From assembly GCF_905397375.1 (NCBI RefSeq), contig NZ_CAJPVG010000003.1, positions 342,625-406,624 on the forward strand: 64,000 bases of DNA. The letters run 5' to 3'. Under the pieces are notes generated by a model. The model ran no database searches and was not told where the DNA came from. It saw only the letters and a program-made list of their open reading frames with translations. Positions 36,803-45,983 of the stretch are shown here, one piece after another. Source of the DNA: Ralstonia mannitolilytica (GTDB taxonomy: Bacteria; Pseudomonadota; Gammaproteobacteria; Burkholderiales; Burkholderiaceae). Position numbers and translations under genes: made by a program. Numbering within the stretch: the first letter of the stretch is position 1; every line of letters begins with the position of its first letter.

Positions 36803-38044
36803 CTAGGCTGCCCGGATGCCAGTACCGTGACGCTGACGGTACCGCTCCAGGAAGCGCGCAATTCGGCCGATCGCTTCACGCAGATCGTCTTCGTGCGGCA
36901 GGAAGACGATGCGGAAGTGGTCCGGCGAGTGCCAGTTGAAGCCGGTGCCCTGCACCAGCAGCACGCGCTCTTCTTCCAGCAACTGGCGGATGAAGGTCTG
37001 GTCGTCCTCGATCGGGTACACGGCCGGATCGAGGCGCGGGAACATGTACAGCGCCGCTTTGGGCTTCACGCACGTCACGCCGGGAATGGCCGTGATCAGC
37101 TCGTGCGCCAGGTCGCGCTGACGGCGCATGCGGCCGCCCGGTGCCACCAGGTCTTTGATGCTCTGGTAGCCGCCCAGCGCCGTCTGGATGGCCCACTGGC
37201 CCGGCACATTGGCGCACAGGCGCATCGACGACAGCATGTTCAGGCCTTCGATGTAGTCCTTGGCCGGGCGCTTGTCACCCGAGACGACCATCCAGCCCGC
37301 GCGGTAGCCGCACGAGCGGTAGCTTTTCGACAGGCTGTTGAACGTGACAGTCAGCACGTCTTCCGACAGCGACCCGATGGCAGTGTGCTTGTTGTCGTCA
37401 AACAGGACCTTGTCGTACACCTCGTCGGCGAAGAGCACAAGGCCGTGCTCGCGCGCGATGGCGACGATGCCGCGCAGGAGTTCGTCCGAATACAGTGCGC
37501 CGGTCGGGTTGTTGGGGTTGATGACGACGATGCCCTTGGTGTTGGGCGTGATCTTGGCGCGGATGTCGTCCAGATCGGGCATCCAGCCATTGGATTCGTC
37601 GCAGTAGTAGTGCACCGGCGTGCCGCCCGAGAGGCTCGTCACGGCGGTCCACAGCGGATAATCGGGAGCCGGCAGCAGCAGCTCGTCGCCCTCGTCGAGC
37701 AGCGCGTTGGTCGCCAGCGAGATCAGCTCGGACGCACCGTTGCCGAGATAGATGTCATCCAGCGTGACATTCTTGATGCCCTGCTCCTGCGTGTAGTGCA
37801 TCACCGCCTTGCGCGCCGCGAAGATGCCCTTCGAATCCGAATAGCCTGCCGAATTCGGCAGGTTGCGGATCATGTCCTGCTGGATTTCTTCCGGAGCATC
37901 GAAGCCGAACGGGGCAAGGTTGCCGATGTTCAGCTTGATGATCTTGTGGCCCTCTTCCTCCATCTGCTTGGCCTTTTCGAGCACGGGGCCGCGAATGTCA
38001 TAGCAGACGTTGTTGAGCTTGGCGGATTTTTGGATCGTTTTCAC
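36803..38044 (-). CDS. alaA: glutamate-pyruvate aminotransferase AlaA
   Basis: 413-residue class I PLP aminotransferase for alanine synthesis. KSAKLNNVCYDIRGPVLEKA is the AlaA N-terminus, INPNNPTGALY and the PLP-lysine region NSLSKSYRSCGYRAGWM are intact, ending YRQRHGTGIRAA. The coding start must be non-ATG: a GTG at 38042-38044 gives (M)KTIQKSAKL; a TTG two codons earlier is the alternative. Near residue 44 the phrase NIGNLAPFGFD carries Leu where enterobacterial AlaA has Pro. Sits just upstream of hom-thrC but has its own terminator. Confidence 0.93.
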   Translation of the reverse strand: MKTIQKSAKLNNVCYDIRGPVLEKAKQMEEEGHKIIKLNIGNLAPFGFDAPEEIQQDMIRNLPNSAGYSDSKGIFAARKAVMHYTQEQGIKNVTLDDIYLGNGASELISLATNALLDEGDELLLPAPDYPLWTAVTSLSGGTPVHYYCDESNGWMPDLDDIRAKITPNTKGIVVINPNNPTGALYSDELLRGIVAIAREHGLVLFADEVYDKVLFDDNKHTAIGSLSEDVLTVTFNSLSKSYRSCGYRAGWMVVSGDKRPAKDYIEGLNMLSSMRLCANVPGQWAIQTALGGYQSIKDLVAPGGRMRRQRDLAHELITAIPGVTCVKPKAALYMFPRLDPAVYPIEDDQTFIRQLLEEERVLLVQGTGFNWHSPDHFRIVFLPHEDDLREAIGRIARFLERYRQRHGTGIRAA

Positions 38045-38334
38045 GGGCAAGGGACGATAAACGACGTCGAGCGGGCTTGGATTGCGACGGATCGGTGCAG
38101 CAAAGCGGCGACGGTGACACCGCCTGGCAGGAGAAAGCGCTGCGCTCTTCCTTGCCGGGCGTCGCTTGTGGCGCGGCGGGCAAAGGAGAGAAAAAGATAT
38201 AATTTAGCCCATTATGACAGACTTCGGCGGGCATTTTTGCAACGCAGCGAGATCCGCCGGACAGTCCGAAACCGCGCCCTTGCCACCGTGTCGCCGCGTG
38301 CGCCGCAGCCATCGCGCCTGATGGGATTCCCGCC
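38045..38334. promoter_or_regulatory. divergent promoter region alaA / DUF498-arn
   Basis: 290-bp gap between divergent genes. A perfect TATAAT lies on the plus strand at 38198-38203 (in gatataattt), 130 bp before the DUF498 start, with no good -35 at 17 bp; on the minus strand, cataat (at 38211-38216) and related AT-rich boxes face alaA. This AT-rich patch (38190-38215) in a GC-rich stretch is the likely bidirectional promoter. No gene is supported here. Confidence 0.5.
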
Positions 38335-38715
38335 TTGAAGCTCCATTCGTCCGACCCGTCCGCCATTCTCAATACCGTCACCGCGTATGGCGACGGCTAT
38401 ATCGAAATCAACAAAGTGCGTTACACGCACTCCGTGCTGGTGATGCCCGAAGGCGCCATCGTGCCGTGGGACGTCGCGCGCTTTGAAGACCTGACGCCCG
38501 AACACTTCGCCCGCTTGCTCGAACTCGGCGCGGAGGTAGTGGTCTTCGGCACGGGAAGCCGGCTGCGCTTTCCCCACCCGCGACTCACTGCGCCGCTGAC
38601 CGAGAAGCGTATCGGCGTGGAAGCGATGGACATGCAGGCCGCCGGCCGCACCTACAACATCCTGATGCTGGAAGGCCGCAAGGTGGCCGCGGCGCTGCTC
38701 ATCGAAACCGCCTGA
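38335..38715 (+). CDS. Mth938-like (DUF498) domain protein
   Basis: 126-residue protein of the Mth938/DUF498 fold: TAYGDGYIEINKVRYTHSVL, ELGAEVVVFGTGSRLRFPHP, GVEAMDMQAAGRTYNILMLE. Homologues include mitochondrial NDUFAF3, a complex I assembly factor, but bacterial function is not established. No ATG fits; TTG at 38335-38337 gives (M)KLHSSDPSA. It is 4 bp upstream of arnT and begins the plus-strand run. Confidence 0.85.
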   Translation: MKLHSSDPSAILNTVTAYGDGYIEINKVRYTHSVLVMPEGAIVPWDVARFEDLTPEHFARLLELGAEVVVFGTGSRLRFPHPRLTAPLTEKRIGVEAMDMQAAGRTYNILMLEGRKVAAALLIETA

Positions 38716-38719
38716 GCGC

Positions 38720-40390
38720 ATGCCGATCGACCGCTCGACCAACGCGCCGGCCCTGCCCTGGCGCAACGCTTCCCTGTGGCTGCTCGCCACGGCACTGTTG
38801 GCCATCTGGCTCGGCACGCTGGGCTACCGCCACCTGATCCCCACCGACGAAGGCCGCTACGCCGAAATCGCCCGCGAGATGTTCACCTCCCGCGACTGGG
38901 TGACGATCCGCTACAACGGCCTCAAGTACTTCGAGAAACCGCCCCTGCAGATGTGGGGCACCGCGCTGGCCTACACGCTGTTCGGCGTTGGCGACTGGCA
39001 GGCGCGGCTGTTCACGGCGCTCTCGGGCATCGTCGGCATCGTCTTCACCATGCTGGCGGCGGCACGCTGGTGGGGCAAACGTGTGGCGGTCGTCAGCGGC
39101 CTGGTGCTCGTCAGCGCGCCGATGTGGAATGTGGGCGCGCATTTCAACTCGCTCGACATGGGCGTGGCCGGCTGCATGACGATGGCGCTGGCGGCGCTCC
39201 TCCTGGCCCAGCACCCGGACGCAAGCCGTGCCCAGCAGCGCGGATGGATGTGGGCGTGCTGGGCGTCCATGGCGCTGGCGGTGCTGAGCAAGGGGCTTAT
39301 CGGCGTGGTGCTGCCCGGCTTCGTGCTTGTCGTCTATACGCTGGTCGCGCGGGACTGGGCGCTGTGGAAACGCCTGCATCTGGTGAGCGGCCTCATCGTG
39401 TTCTGTGCCGTGGCAGCGCCCTGGTTTGTGCTGATCTCCGCTCGCAACCCGGAGTTCGCGTGGTTTTTCTTCGTGCACGAGCACTTCCAGCGCTTCACCT
39501 CGACTGTGCACAACCGCAATGCGCCGGTCTGGTATTTCGTGCCGCTGCTGCTGGCCGGCTTCCTGCCATGGCTTGCGCAGTTGCCCGGCGCCGCCAGGCT
39601 GACCTTCGCGCGCACCGAGACCGCGGCCAACGGCTTCCGCCCGACGCTCGTGCTTGGCCTGTGGGCGATCCTGATCTTCGTGTTCTTCAGCATTTCCGAC
39701 TCGAAGCTGCCGGGCTACATTTTCCCGATCATCCCGGCGTTGGCGATGCTGGCTGCCCTGGTGCTCGAACACGCCAGCGAGCGTGCCTGGCGCTGGCAGC
39801 TCCGCGCTTTCCTGGCCTTGGCGCTGGTCGGGCTCGCCGCCAGCGGCTACGTGGCGACGATGTCGTCGGCGATGTATCCGAATGCGGTGTTCGCGCGGTT
39901 CGCGGTGTTCCTGGCCGTGGCGTTCGGGGCGGGCGCTGCGTTCACGTGGATCGCGTTGCGCCGGGCGAACGGGCGCTTTGAGAGCCTCGCCGCCTTTGCA
40001 TGTGCGTGGTTCCTGACATTCACGGCGGCCACCCTCGGCCATGAAGCGTTCGGGCGCTCGATGTCGGGTATCGACCTCGTACCGGCCGTCAGACCGTGGC
40101 TCAAGCCGGATGTGCCGTTCTATGCGGTAGAGCGCCTGGACCATACAATGCCGTTCTACCTCGGCCGGCCGACCATCATGGTGCAGGAGCCTGACGAACT
40201 GGCCTTCGGCGTGCAGCAGGAGCCGGCCAAGTGGATTCCGACCACCGAGGCCTTCGTGGCCCGCTGGAAGGAGGGCGGCCAGGCCATCGCGATGATGGGC
40301 CCGGGCACGTATGACCGCCTGGCAGCCCAGGGCGTCCCGATGGTGCCGGTGGCCCGCGATGCCCGCCGCGTGATCGTTCGGCGCCAGTAG
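38720..40390 (+). CDS. arnT: lipid A 4-amino-4-deoxy-L-arabinose transferase (ArnT family)
   Basis: 556-residue GT83/PMT-type membrane transferase moving L-Ara4N from undecaprenyl phosphate to lipid A at the periplasmic face. About 11-12 helices; LIPTDEGRYAEIAREMFTSR carries the catalytic Asp/Glu region of ArnT; GLKYFEKPPLQMWGTALAYT and SISDSKLPGYIFPIIPALAM are family blocks. The start MPIDRSTNAPALPW lies 4 bp after the DUF498 stop. It leads the arn run; the substrate is made by the six genes downstream. Confidence 0.92.
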   Translation: MPIDRSTNAPALPWRNASLWLLATALLAIWLGTLGYRHLIPTDEGRYAEIAREMFTSRDWVTIRYNGLKYFEKPPLQMWGTALAYTLFGVGDWQARLFTALSGIVGIVFTMLAAARWWGKRVAVVSGLVLVSAPMWNVGAHFNSLDMGVAGCMTMALAALLLAQHPDASRAQQRGWMWACWASMALAVLSKGLIGVVLPGFVLVVYTLVARDWALWKRLHLVSGLIVFCAVAAPWFVLISARNPEFAWFFFVHEHFQRFTSTVHNRNAPVWYFVPLLLAGFLPWLAQLPGAARLTFARTETAANGFRPTLVLGLWAILIFVFFSISDSKLPGYIFPIIPALAMLAALVLEHASERAWRWQLRAFLALALVGLAASGYVATMSSAMYPNAVFARFAVFLAVAFGAGAAFTWIALRRANGRFESLAAFACAWFLTFTAATLGHEAFGRSMSGIDLVPAVRPWLKPDVPFYAVERLDHTMPFYLGRPTIMVQEPDELAFGVQQEPAKWIPTTEAFVARWKEGGQAIAMMGPGTYDRLAAQGVPMVPVARDARRVIVRRQ

Positions 40391-40502
40391 CGGGACCAAA
40401 GCGACGCGGCGAAAGAAGCGCGCAAGCGGAATTGTCGTAACATGCGGCCCGGCGGTGGGGCCTCGGGGAAGCCACCGCAGTCGGAACACTACAAAACAAC
40501 CT

Positions 40503-40874
40503 ATGAATCTGGTCACATTCGGGCTGATCCTGACAGGTGTCATGCTCAATGCCTGCGCTCAGCTCTTGCTCAAGGCGGGCGTCAACAATATCGGCCGCTT
40601 TGCGTTTTCGGCCGACAACATCGTGCCGATCGGCATCAAGCTTGCAACGCAGTGGCCCATCATCGGCGGGCTGTCGTGCTACGTAATCTCCGTGGTGGTG
40701 TGGATCCTCGGGCTCTCGCGCGTGGATGTGACCATTGCGTATCCGATGCTCTCGCTGGGCTACGTGGTCAATGCCTTCCTGGCGTGGTATCTGTTTGGCG
40801 AAGTGCTGTCGGTGCAGCGCTTGATCGGCATCGCCATCATCCTTGTCGGCGTTTTCGTGCTGGCTCGCTCATGA
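40503..40874 (+). CDS. SMR/EamA-type flippase subunit, ArnE/ArnF-like
   Basis: 123-residue four-helix protein (MNLVTFGLILTGVMLNACAQ, LLLKAGVNNIG, IIGGLSCYVISVVVWILGLS, LIGIAIILVGVFVLARS) resembling ArnE/ArnF, which flip undecaprenyl-phosphate-Ara4N across the inner membrane. Only one such gene is here, whereas E. coli needs two; a homodimer or a partner elsewhere is possible. Its stop overlaps the arnB ATG by 4 bp. Start at ATG 40503. Confidence 0.87.
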   Translation: MNLVTFGLILTGVMLNACAQLLLKAGVNNIGRFAFSADNIVPIGIKLATQWPIIGGLSCYVISVVVWILGLSRVDVTIAYPMLSLGYVVNAFLAWYLFGEVLSVQRLIGIAIILVGVFVLARS

Positions 40875-42061
40875 GCGGCGCGCGCCCAACCTTCTCTGCT
40901 GCCATGACGCAAACCAACGCCACCGAACTGCCTTTCCTGCCCTTCGTGCGTCCGACCATCGACGAGGCGACCATCGCCGCCGTCGCCGAGGTGCTGCGTT
41001 CGGGATGGATCACCTCGGGCCCCAAGGTTGCCGCCTTTGAAGCCGCACTGTCGGAGTACTTCGGCGGCCGCATCGTGCGGACGTTCGCCAATGGCACGGC
41101 CACGATGGAAGTCGCGCTGCGCATCGCAGGTATCGGCCCCGGGGATGAAGTCATCACCACGCCGATCTCGTGGGTCGCCACGTCGAACGTGGTGCTGACG
41201 GTCGGCGCCAAGCCGGTCTTCGTCGACGTGGACCCCGTCACGCGCAACATCGACCTGAGCAAGGTCGAAGCCGCCATCACGCCGCGCACGAAGGCGATCA
41301 TCCCGGTGTACCTGTCCGGCCTGCCCGTCGACATGGACCGCCTGTACGACATCGCCCGCCGCCACAAGCTGCGCGTGGTGGAAGACGCCGCGCAGGCCAT
41401 CGGCTCGCGCTGGGGCGACAAGCGCATCGGCGAGATCGGCGATCTCGTCAGCTTCAGCTTCCAGGCCAACAAGAACATCACGACCATCGAGGGTGGTGCG
41501 CTCGTCCTGAACACGCCCGAAGAAGCGGTGCTGGCCGAAAAGTACCGCCTGCAGGGCGTCGTGCGCACTGGCTTCGACGGCATGGAAGTCGACCTGGTGG
41601 GCGGCAAGTTCAACCTGACCGACGTGAACGCCGCCATCGGGCTGGGCCAGTTTGCGCAACTCGAAAACGTCACCGCGCGCCGCGCCGCGCTCGCCCGCCG
41701 TTACTTTGCGGCCATGCGCGCCGCCGACATCGAATCGTTCGGTGTCGAACTGCCGGTCGAGAATTTTACGAACACCAACTGGCACATGTTCCAGATCGTG
41801 CTCCCGCTCGATCGCCTGAAGGTCGATCGCGCCGGGTTCATGGCCGGCCTGAAGGCGCTGGGCATCGGCGCGGGCGTGCACTATCCGCCGATCCACCTGT
41901 TCAAGCTCTACCGCGAACTCGGCTGGAAGCCGGGCATGTTCCCGGTGGCCGAACGCATCGGCCGCGCCATCGTTACGCTGCCGATGTTTGCCGGCATGGA
42001 AGATTCCGACGTGGACCGCGTCGTCAACGCGGTCCGCCAACTTTGCGCCCAGTACCAATAA
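40871..42061 (+). CDS. arnB: UDP-4-amino-4-deoxy-L-arabinose-oxoglutarate aminotransferase
   Basis: 396-residue DegT/DnrJ/EryC1-type PLP aminotransferase. RPTIDEATIAAVAEVLRSGW, TFANGTATMEVALRIAGIG, PISWVATSNVVLTVGAKPVF and PLP-lysine in SFSFQANKNITTIEGGALVL. The Asn-Lys-Asn and EGGA wording agrees with ArnB. It converts UDP-Ara4O to UDP-Ara4N. The ATG at 40871 overlaps the upstream stop (ATGA), so translation is coupled. Confidence 0.94.
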   Translation: MSGARPTFSAAMTQTNATELPFLPFVRPTIDEATIAAVAEVLRSGWITSGPKVAAFEAALSEYFGGRIVRTFANGTATMEVALRIAGIGPGDEVITTPISWVATSNVVLTVGAKPVFVDVDPVTRNIDLSKVEAAITPRTKAIIPVYLSGLPVDMDRLYDIARRHKLRVVEDAAQAIGSRWGDKRIGEIGDLVSFSFQANKNITTIEGGALVLNTPEEAVLAEKYRLQGVVRTGFDGMEVDLVGGKFNLTDVNAAIGLGQFAQLENVTARRAALARRYFAAMRAADIESFGVELPVENFTNTNWHMFQIVLPLDRLKVDRAGFMAGLKALGIGAGVHYPPIHLFKLYRELGWKPGMFPVAERIGRAIVTLPMFAGMEDSDVDRVVNAVRQLCAQYQ

Positions 42062-42068
42062 TCCAATA

Positions 42069-43067
42069 ATGAAGACACCTGCTCTCTCGGTTGTCATTCC
42101 TGTCTACAACGAAGAAGACGGGCTTGCCGCGCTGTTTGCGCGCCTGTACCCCGCGCTCGACGCACTCGGCATCTCGTATGAGGTGGTGTTTGTCAACGAC
42201 GGCAGCCGCGACCGCTCCGCCGCCATGCTGGCCGAGCAATTCCGTGCGCGCCCCGACACGACGCGCGTCGTCCTGTTCAATGGCAACTATGGCCAGCACA
42301 TGGCCATCCTGGCCGGCTTCGAACATGCGCGCGGCGAACGCGTCATCACGCTCGACGCCGACCTCCAGAATCCGCCTGAAGAAATCGGCCGCCTGGTCGA
42401 GAAGCTCGACGAAGGCTACGACTACGTCGGCACCATCCGCCGCAACCGCCAGGACAGCTGGTTCCGTCGTACCGCGTCGCGTGCCATGAACTCGCTGCGC
42501 GAGCGCATCACGCACATCAAGATGACCGACCAGGGCTGCATGCTACGCGCGTACAGCCGCACCATCGTCGACACCATCAACCGCTGTCGCGAAGTCAACA
42601 CGTTCATTCCGGCACTGGCCTACACGTTCAGCAAGAACCCGACGGAAATCGAAGTCGATCACGAGGAGCGGTTCGCGGGTGAATCGAAGTATTCGCTCTA
42701 CAAGCTCGTACGCCTGAACTTCGACCTGGTGACGGGTTTCTCTGTGGTGCCGCTGCAGTGGTTTTCGGCGATCGGCATGCTGCTGTCGCTGGCCTCGGCC
42801 ATCCTGTTCATCCTGCTGGTGGTACGGCGCTTCGTCCTCGGCGCGGAAGTCCAGGGTGTGTTCACCCTGTTCGCCATCACGTTCTTCCTGATCGGCGTGC
42901 TGCTGTTCGGCATCGGCCTGCTGGGCGAGTACATCGGCCGCATCTATCAGCAGGTGCGCGAGCGTCCGCGCTACCTTGTGCAGGGTGTGCTGGAAGACAC
43001 GCCGCACCTGCACGAAGCCAGCGCGGCGGACCTGAAGGGCGGCGGCCCACAGCGAGGTGTGGCATGA
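42069..43067 (+). CDS. arnC: undecaprenyl-phosphate 4-deoxy-4-formamido-L-arabinose transferase
   Basis: 332-residue GT2 membrane-anchored glycosyltransferase. SVVIPVYNEEDGLAALFARL, VVFVNDGSRDRSAAMLAEQF, and the catalytic DADLQNPPEEIGRLVEKLDE are conserved; two C-terminal helices (about residues 235-255 and 270-292) with LFGIGLLGEYIGRIYQQVRE anchor it. It attaches Ara4FN to undecaprenyl phosphate. ATG at 42069 is 7 bp after arnB; its stop overlaps the next ATG by 4 bp. Confidence 0.94.
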   Translation: MKTPALSVVIPVYNEEDGLAALFARLYPALDALGISYEVVFVNDGSRDRSAAMLAEQFRARPDTTRVVLFNGNYGQHMAILAGFEHARGERVITLDADLQNPPEEIGRLVEKLDEGYDYVGTIRRNRQDSWFRRTASRAMNSLRERITHIKMTDQGCMLRAYSRTIVDTINRCREVNTFIPALAYTFSKNPTEIEVDHEERFAGESKYSLYKLVRLNFDLVTGFSVVPLQWFSAIGMLLSLASAILFILLVVRRFVLGAEVQGVFTLFAITFFLIGVLLFGIGLLGEYIGRIYQQVRERPRYLVQGVLEDTPHLHEASAADLKGGGPQRGVA

Positions 43068-43993
43068 CCCGGCGTGCCGTCGTCTTTGCGTATCACAACG
43101 TCGGCGTGCGCTGCCTGCGCGTCCTGGCAGCGCGCGGCATCCGGGTCGAGCTCGTCGTCACGCACGAAGACAACGCGGCGGAGAACATCTGGTTCGGCAG
43201 TGTGCGCGCCACGGCGCAAGAGCTCGGCATCCCGTTCGTCACGCCGGACGACGCCCACGGTGAAGACCTGCACGCGCGCATCGCAGACATCGCGCCGGAT
43301 TTCATCTTCTCGTTCTACTACCGGCACATGATCCCGATGCGCCTGTTGAGCCTGGCCAAACTTGGCGCGTTCAACATGCACGGTTCGCTACTGCCCAAGT
43401 ACCGCGGCCGCGTGCCGATCAACTGGGCGGTGCTCCACGGTGAAACCGAGACCGGCGCGACCCTGCACGAGATGGTCGAAAAGCCCGATGCCGGTTACAT
43501 CGTCGACCAGACCGTCGTGCCGATCCTGCCGGACGACACCGCGCACGAAGTCTTCGAAAAAGCCACCGTTGCCGCCGAGCAGACGCTCTGGCGCGCCCTG
43601 CCCGCCATGATTGCCGGGCAGATTCCCAAGCACCCGAACGTGCTGGCCGAGGGCAGCTATTTCGGCGGCCGCAAGCCCGAAGACGGCCGCATCGACTGGT
43701 CCAGGCCGGCGCAGCAGGTCTACAACCTCATCCGGGCCGTCGCGCCGCCCTATCCTGGTGCATTCACGGACGTCGGCGGCGAGCGCTACATCGTCGCGCG
43801 CGCCCGTCTGGCACATCAAATCTTTACGAATTTGCCGCCGGGCTTGCACGTCGTGGATAATGCGATGTTTGGCGTGTGCGGCGATGGAGCAGCCATCGCC
43901 ATCCACGAGCTCTGGCGCGTGGACACCCAGGCTGCCGGCGGATCGTGCGCCGTGACTGCGCAGCAGCTCGCCAGCCAGCTTGCCCTCTCCTGA
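43064..43993 (+). CDS. UDP-L-Ara4N formyltransferase (ArnA N-terminal half as separate protein)
   Basis: 309-residue 10-formyl-THF-dependent transferase equal to the N-terminal half of E. coli ArnA. VVFAYHNVGVRCLRVLAARG, FSFYYRHMIPMRLLSLAKLG and the catalytic block FNMHGSLLPKYRGRVPINWA (Asn-His...Asp further on in EKPDAGYIVDQ) are intact, followed by the C-terminal OB-like domain. It formylates UDP-Ara4N to UDP-Ara4FN. In E. coli it is fused to the decarboxylase; here the stop precedes the decarboxylase ATG by 16 bp, so the activities are separate polypeptides. Confidence 0.92.
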   Translation: MTRRAVVFAYHNVGVRCLRVLAARGIRVELVVTHEDNAAENIWFGSVRATAQELGIPFVTPDDAHGEDLHARIADIAPDFIFSFYYRHMIPMRLLSLAKLGAFNMHGSLLPKYRGRVPINWAVLHGETETGATLHEMVEKPDAGYIVDQTVVPILPDDTAHEVFEKATVAAEQTLWRALPAMIAGQIPKHPNVLAEGSYFGGRKPEDGRIDWSRPAQQVYNLIRAVAPPYPGAFTDVGGERYIVARARLAHQIFTNLPPGLHVVDNAMFGVCGDGAAIAIHELWRVDTQAAGGSCAVTAQQLASQLALS

Positions 43994-44009
43994 TCTTGAG
44001 TTTGCCTTC

Positions 44010-45068
44010 ATGAAAAAAGTACTGATCCTCGGCGTCAACGGCTTCATCGGCCACCACCTGTCCAAGCGCATCCTGGAGACCACCGACTGGGAGGTCTACG
44101 GCATGGACATGCAGACCGAGCGTCTGGGCGACCTGGTCAACCACCCGCGCATGCATTTCTTCGAGGGCGACATCACCATCAACAAGGAGTGGGTCGAGTA
44201 TCACGTGAAGAAGTGCGACGTGATCCTGCCGCTCGTGGCCATCGCCACGCCGTCAACGTACGTGAAAGACCCGCTGCGCGTGTTCGAGCTGGACTTCGAA
44301 GCCAACCTGCCGATCGTTCGCTCGGCTGCCAAGTACGGCAAGCACCTCGTCTTCCCGTCGACCTCCGAGGTCTACGGCATGTGCAGCGATTCCGAATTCG
44401 ATCCGGAAGCCTCGCCGCTGATCTACGGCCCCATCAACAAGCCGCGCTGGATCTACGCCTGCTCCAAGCAGCTGATGGACCGCGTGATCTGGGGTTACGG
44501 CATGGAAGGGCTGAACTTCACGCTGTTCCGTCCGTTCAACTGGATCGGCCCCGGCCTCGACTCGATCTACACCCCGAAGGAAGGTTCGTCGCGCGTGGTG
44601 ACGCAATTCCTCGGCCACATCGTGCGCGGCGAGAACATCAAGCTTGTCGACGGCGGCAGCCAGAAGCGCGCCTTCACGTATATCGACGACGGCATCGACG
44701 CGCTGGTGCGCATCATCGCCAACAAGGACGGCGTGGCCTCGGGCAAGATCTACAACATCGGCAACCCGTCGAACAACTACTCGGTTCGCGAGCTGGCCAA
44801 CATGATGCTCGAGCTGGCCGCCAACATCGACGAGTACAAAGACAGCGCCAAGCAGGTCCAGCTGGTGGAAACGACGTCCGGCGCCTACTACGGCAACGGC
44901 TACCAGGACGTGCAGAACCGCGTGCCGAAGATCGCCAACACCATGGAAGACCTCGGCTGGAAGCCGACGACCGTGATGAAGGACGCGCTGGCGAAGATCT
45001 TCGAAGCCTATCGCACGCACGTGGCCGAAGCACGCAGCCTGGTCGAAGAAGGCAACGGCCACAAGTAA
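44010..45068 (+). CDS. UDP-glucuronic acid decarboxylase (ArnA C-terminal half as separate protein)
   Basis: 352-residue extended SDR equal to the C-terminal half of ArnA: NAD site KVLILGVNGFIGHHLSKRIL, LPLVAIATPSTYVKDPLRVF, catalytic STSEVYG and YxxxK in WIYACSKQLMDR, and FTLFRPFNWIGPGLDSIYTP. It oxidises and decarboxylates UDP-GlcA to UDP-Ara4O, the first committed step. The start MKKVLILGVNGFIG has a weak ribosome site; translation may be coupled to the formyltransferase. Confidence 0.94.
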   Translation: MKKVLILGVNGFIGHHLSKRILETTDWEVYGMDMQTERLGDLVNHPRMHFFEGDITINKEWVEYHVKKCDVILPLVAIATPSTYVKDPLRVFELDFEANLPIVRSAAKYGKHLVFPSTSEVYGMCSDSEFDPEASPLIYGPINKPRWIYACSKQLMDRVIWGYGMEGLNFTLFRPFNWIGPGLDSIYTPKEGSSRVVTQFLGHIVRGENIKLVDGGSQKRAFTYIDDGIDALVRIIANKDGVASGKIYNIGNPSNNYSVRELANMMLELAANIDEYKDSAKQVQLVETTSGAYYGNGYQDVQNRVPKIANTMEDLGWKPTTVMKDALAKIFEAYRTHVAEARSLVEEGNGHK

Positions 45069-45089
45069 GGCAATACCCGCGCAGGTTCA

Positions 45090-45983
45090 ATGGCTCTCAT
45101 CGTCCTCAAGATCGACGTCGACACCCTGCGCGGCACCCGCGAAGGCGTGCCCAATCTCGCGCGCATGCTGCGTGAGCACGAGGCGGGCGCGACCTTCCTC
45201 TTCAGCCTTGGCCCCGATCACACCGGCTGGGCGCTGCGCCGGGCGTTCCGCCCAGGCTTCCTCAAGAAGGTTTCGCGTACCTCCGTGGTGGAGCACTACG
45301 GCCTGCGCACGCTGATGTACGGCGTGCTGCTGCCCGGTCCTGACATCGGCCGCAAGGCTGCCGCCGAAATGCGCGCCATTGCCGAGGCAGGCTTCGAGAC
45401 CGGCATCCACACGTGGGACCACGTGCGCTGGCAAGACAACGTCCGCCAGCGCGACGCCGCGTGGACGGCCAACCAAATGCGCGCCGCACACGCACGCTTC
45501 GTGCAGATCTTCGGCAAGCCGCCCGTCACGCACGGCGCTGCCGGCTGGCAGATGAACAACCATGCCTTCCGCCAGATCGACGCCTGGGGCATGGCTTACG
45601 CCTCCGACGGCCGCGGCACGCATCCGTACATCCCGAGCGTCGGCGGTCAACCGCTGAACCACGTGCAGCTGCCAACCACGCTGCCCACACTGGATGAGCT
45701 GATCGGCGTGGACGGCCTGACGACGGACACCGTCGCGCGGCACATCCTGAACATGACCGAATCCGATCACGACCAGGTCTTTACCTTGCACGCCGAGCTT
45801 GAAGGACAGAAACTCGCCCCGATCTTCCGCGAGTTGCTGCGCGGCTGGCGCGCGCAGGGTCACAGGCTGGCTTCGATGGGCGACTACTATGCGACGCTGG
45901 ATCGCAATACCCTGCCCGTGCAGCCCGTCACGTGGGGCGAGGTTGCCGGCCGCAGTGGCAGCCTGATCGTCCAGCCGACGTGA
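45090..45983 (+). CDS. arnD: 4-deoxy-4-formamido-L-arabinose-phosphoundecaprenol deformylase
   Basis: 297-residue polysaccharide-deacetylase-fold enzyme. LKIDVDTLRGTREGVPNLAR holds the catalytic Asp pair (DVDT), HTWDHVRWQD the metal-binding His residues, and FTLHAELEGQKLAPIFRELL a later conserved block. It removes the formyl group so that ArnE/F and ArnT can act. Last gene of the arn run; no strong terminator follows within the 94 bp before bcp. Confidence 0.94.
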   Translation: MALIVLKIDVDTLRGTREGVPNLARMLREHEAGATFLFSLGPDHTGWALRRAFRPGFLKKVSRTSVVEHYGLRTLMYGVLLPGPDIGRKAAAEMRAIAEAGFETGIHTWDHVRWQDNVRQRDAAWTANQMRAAHARFVQIFGKPPVTHGAAGWQMNNHAFRQIDAWGMAYASDGRGTHPYIPSVGGQPLNHVQLPTTLPTLDELIGVDGLTTDTVARHILNMTESDHDQVFTLHAELEGQKLAPIFRELLRGWRAQGHRLASMGDYYATLDRNTLPVQPVTWGEVAGRSGSLIVQPT

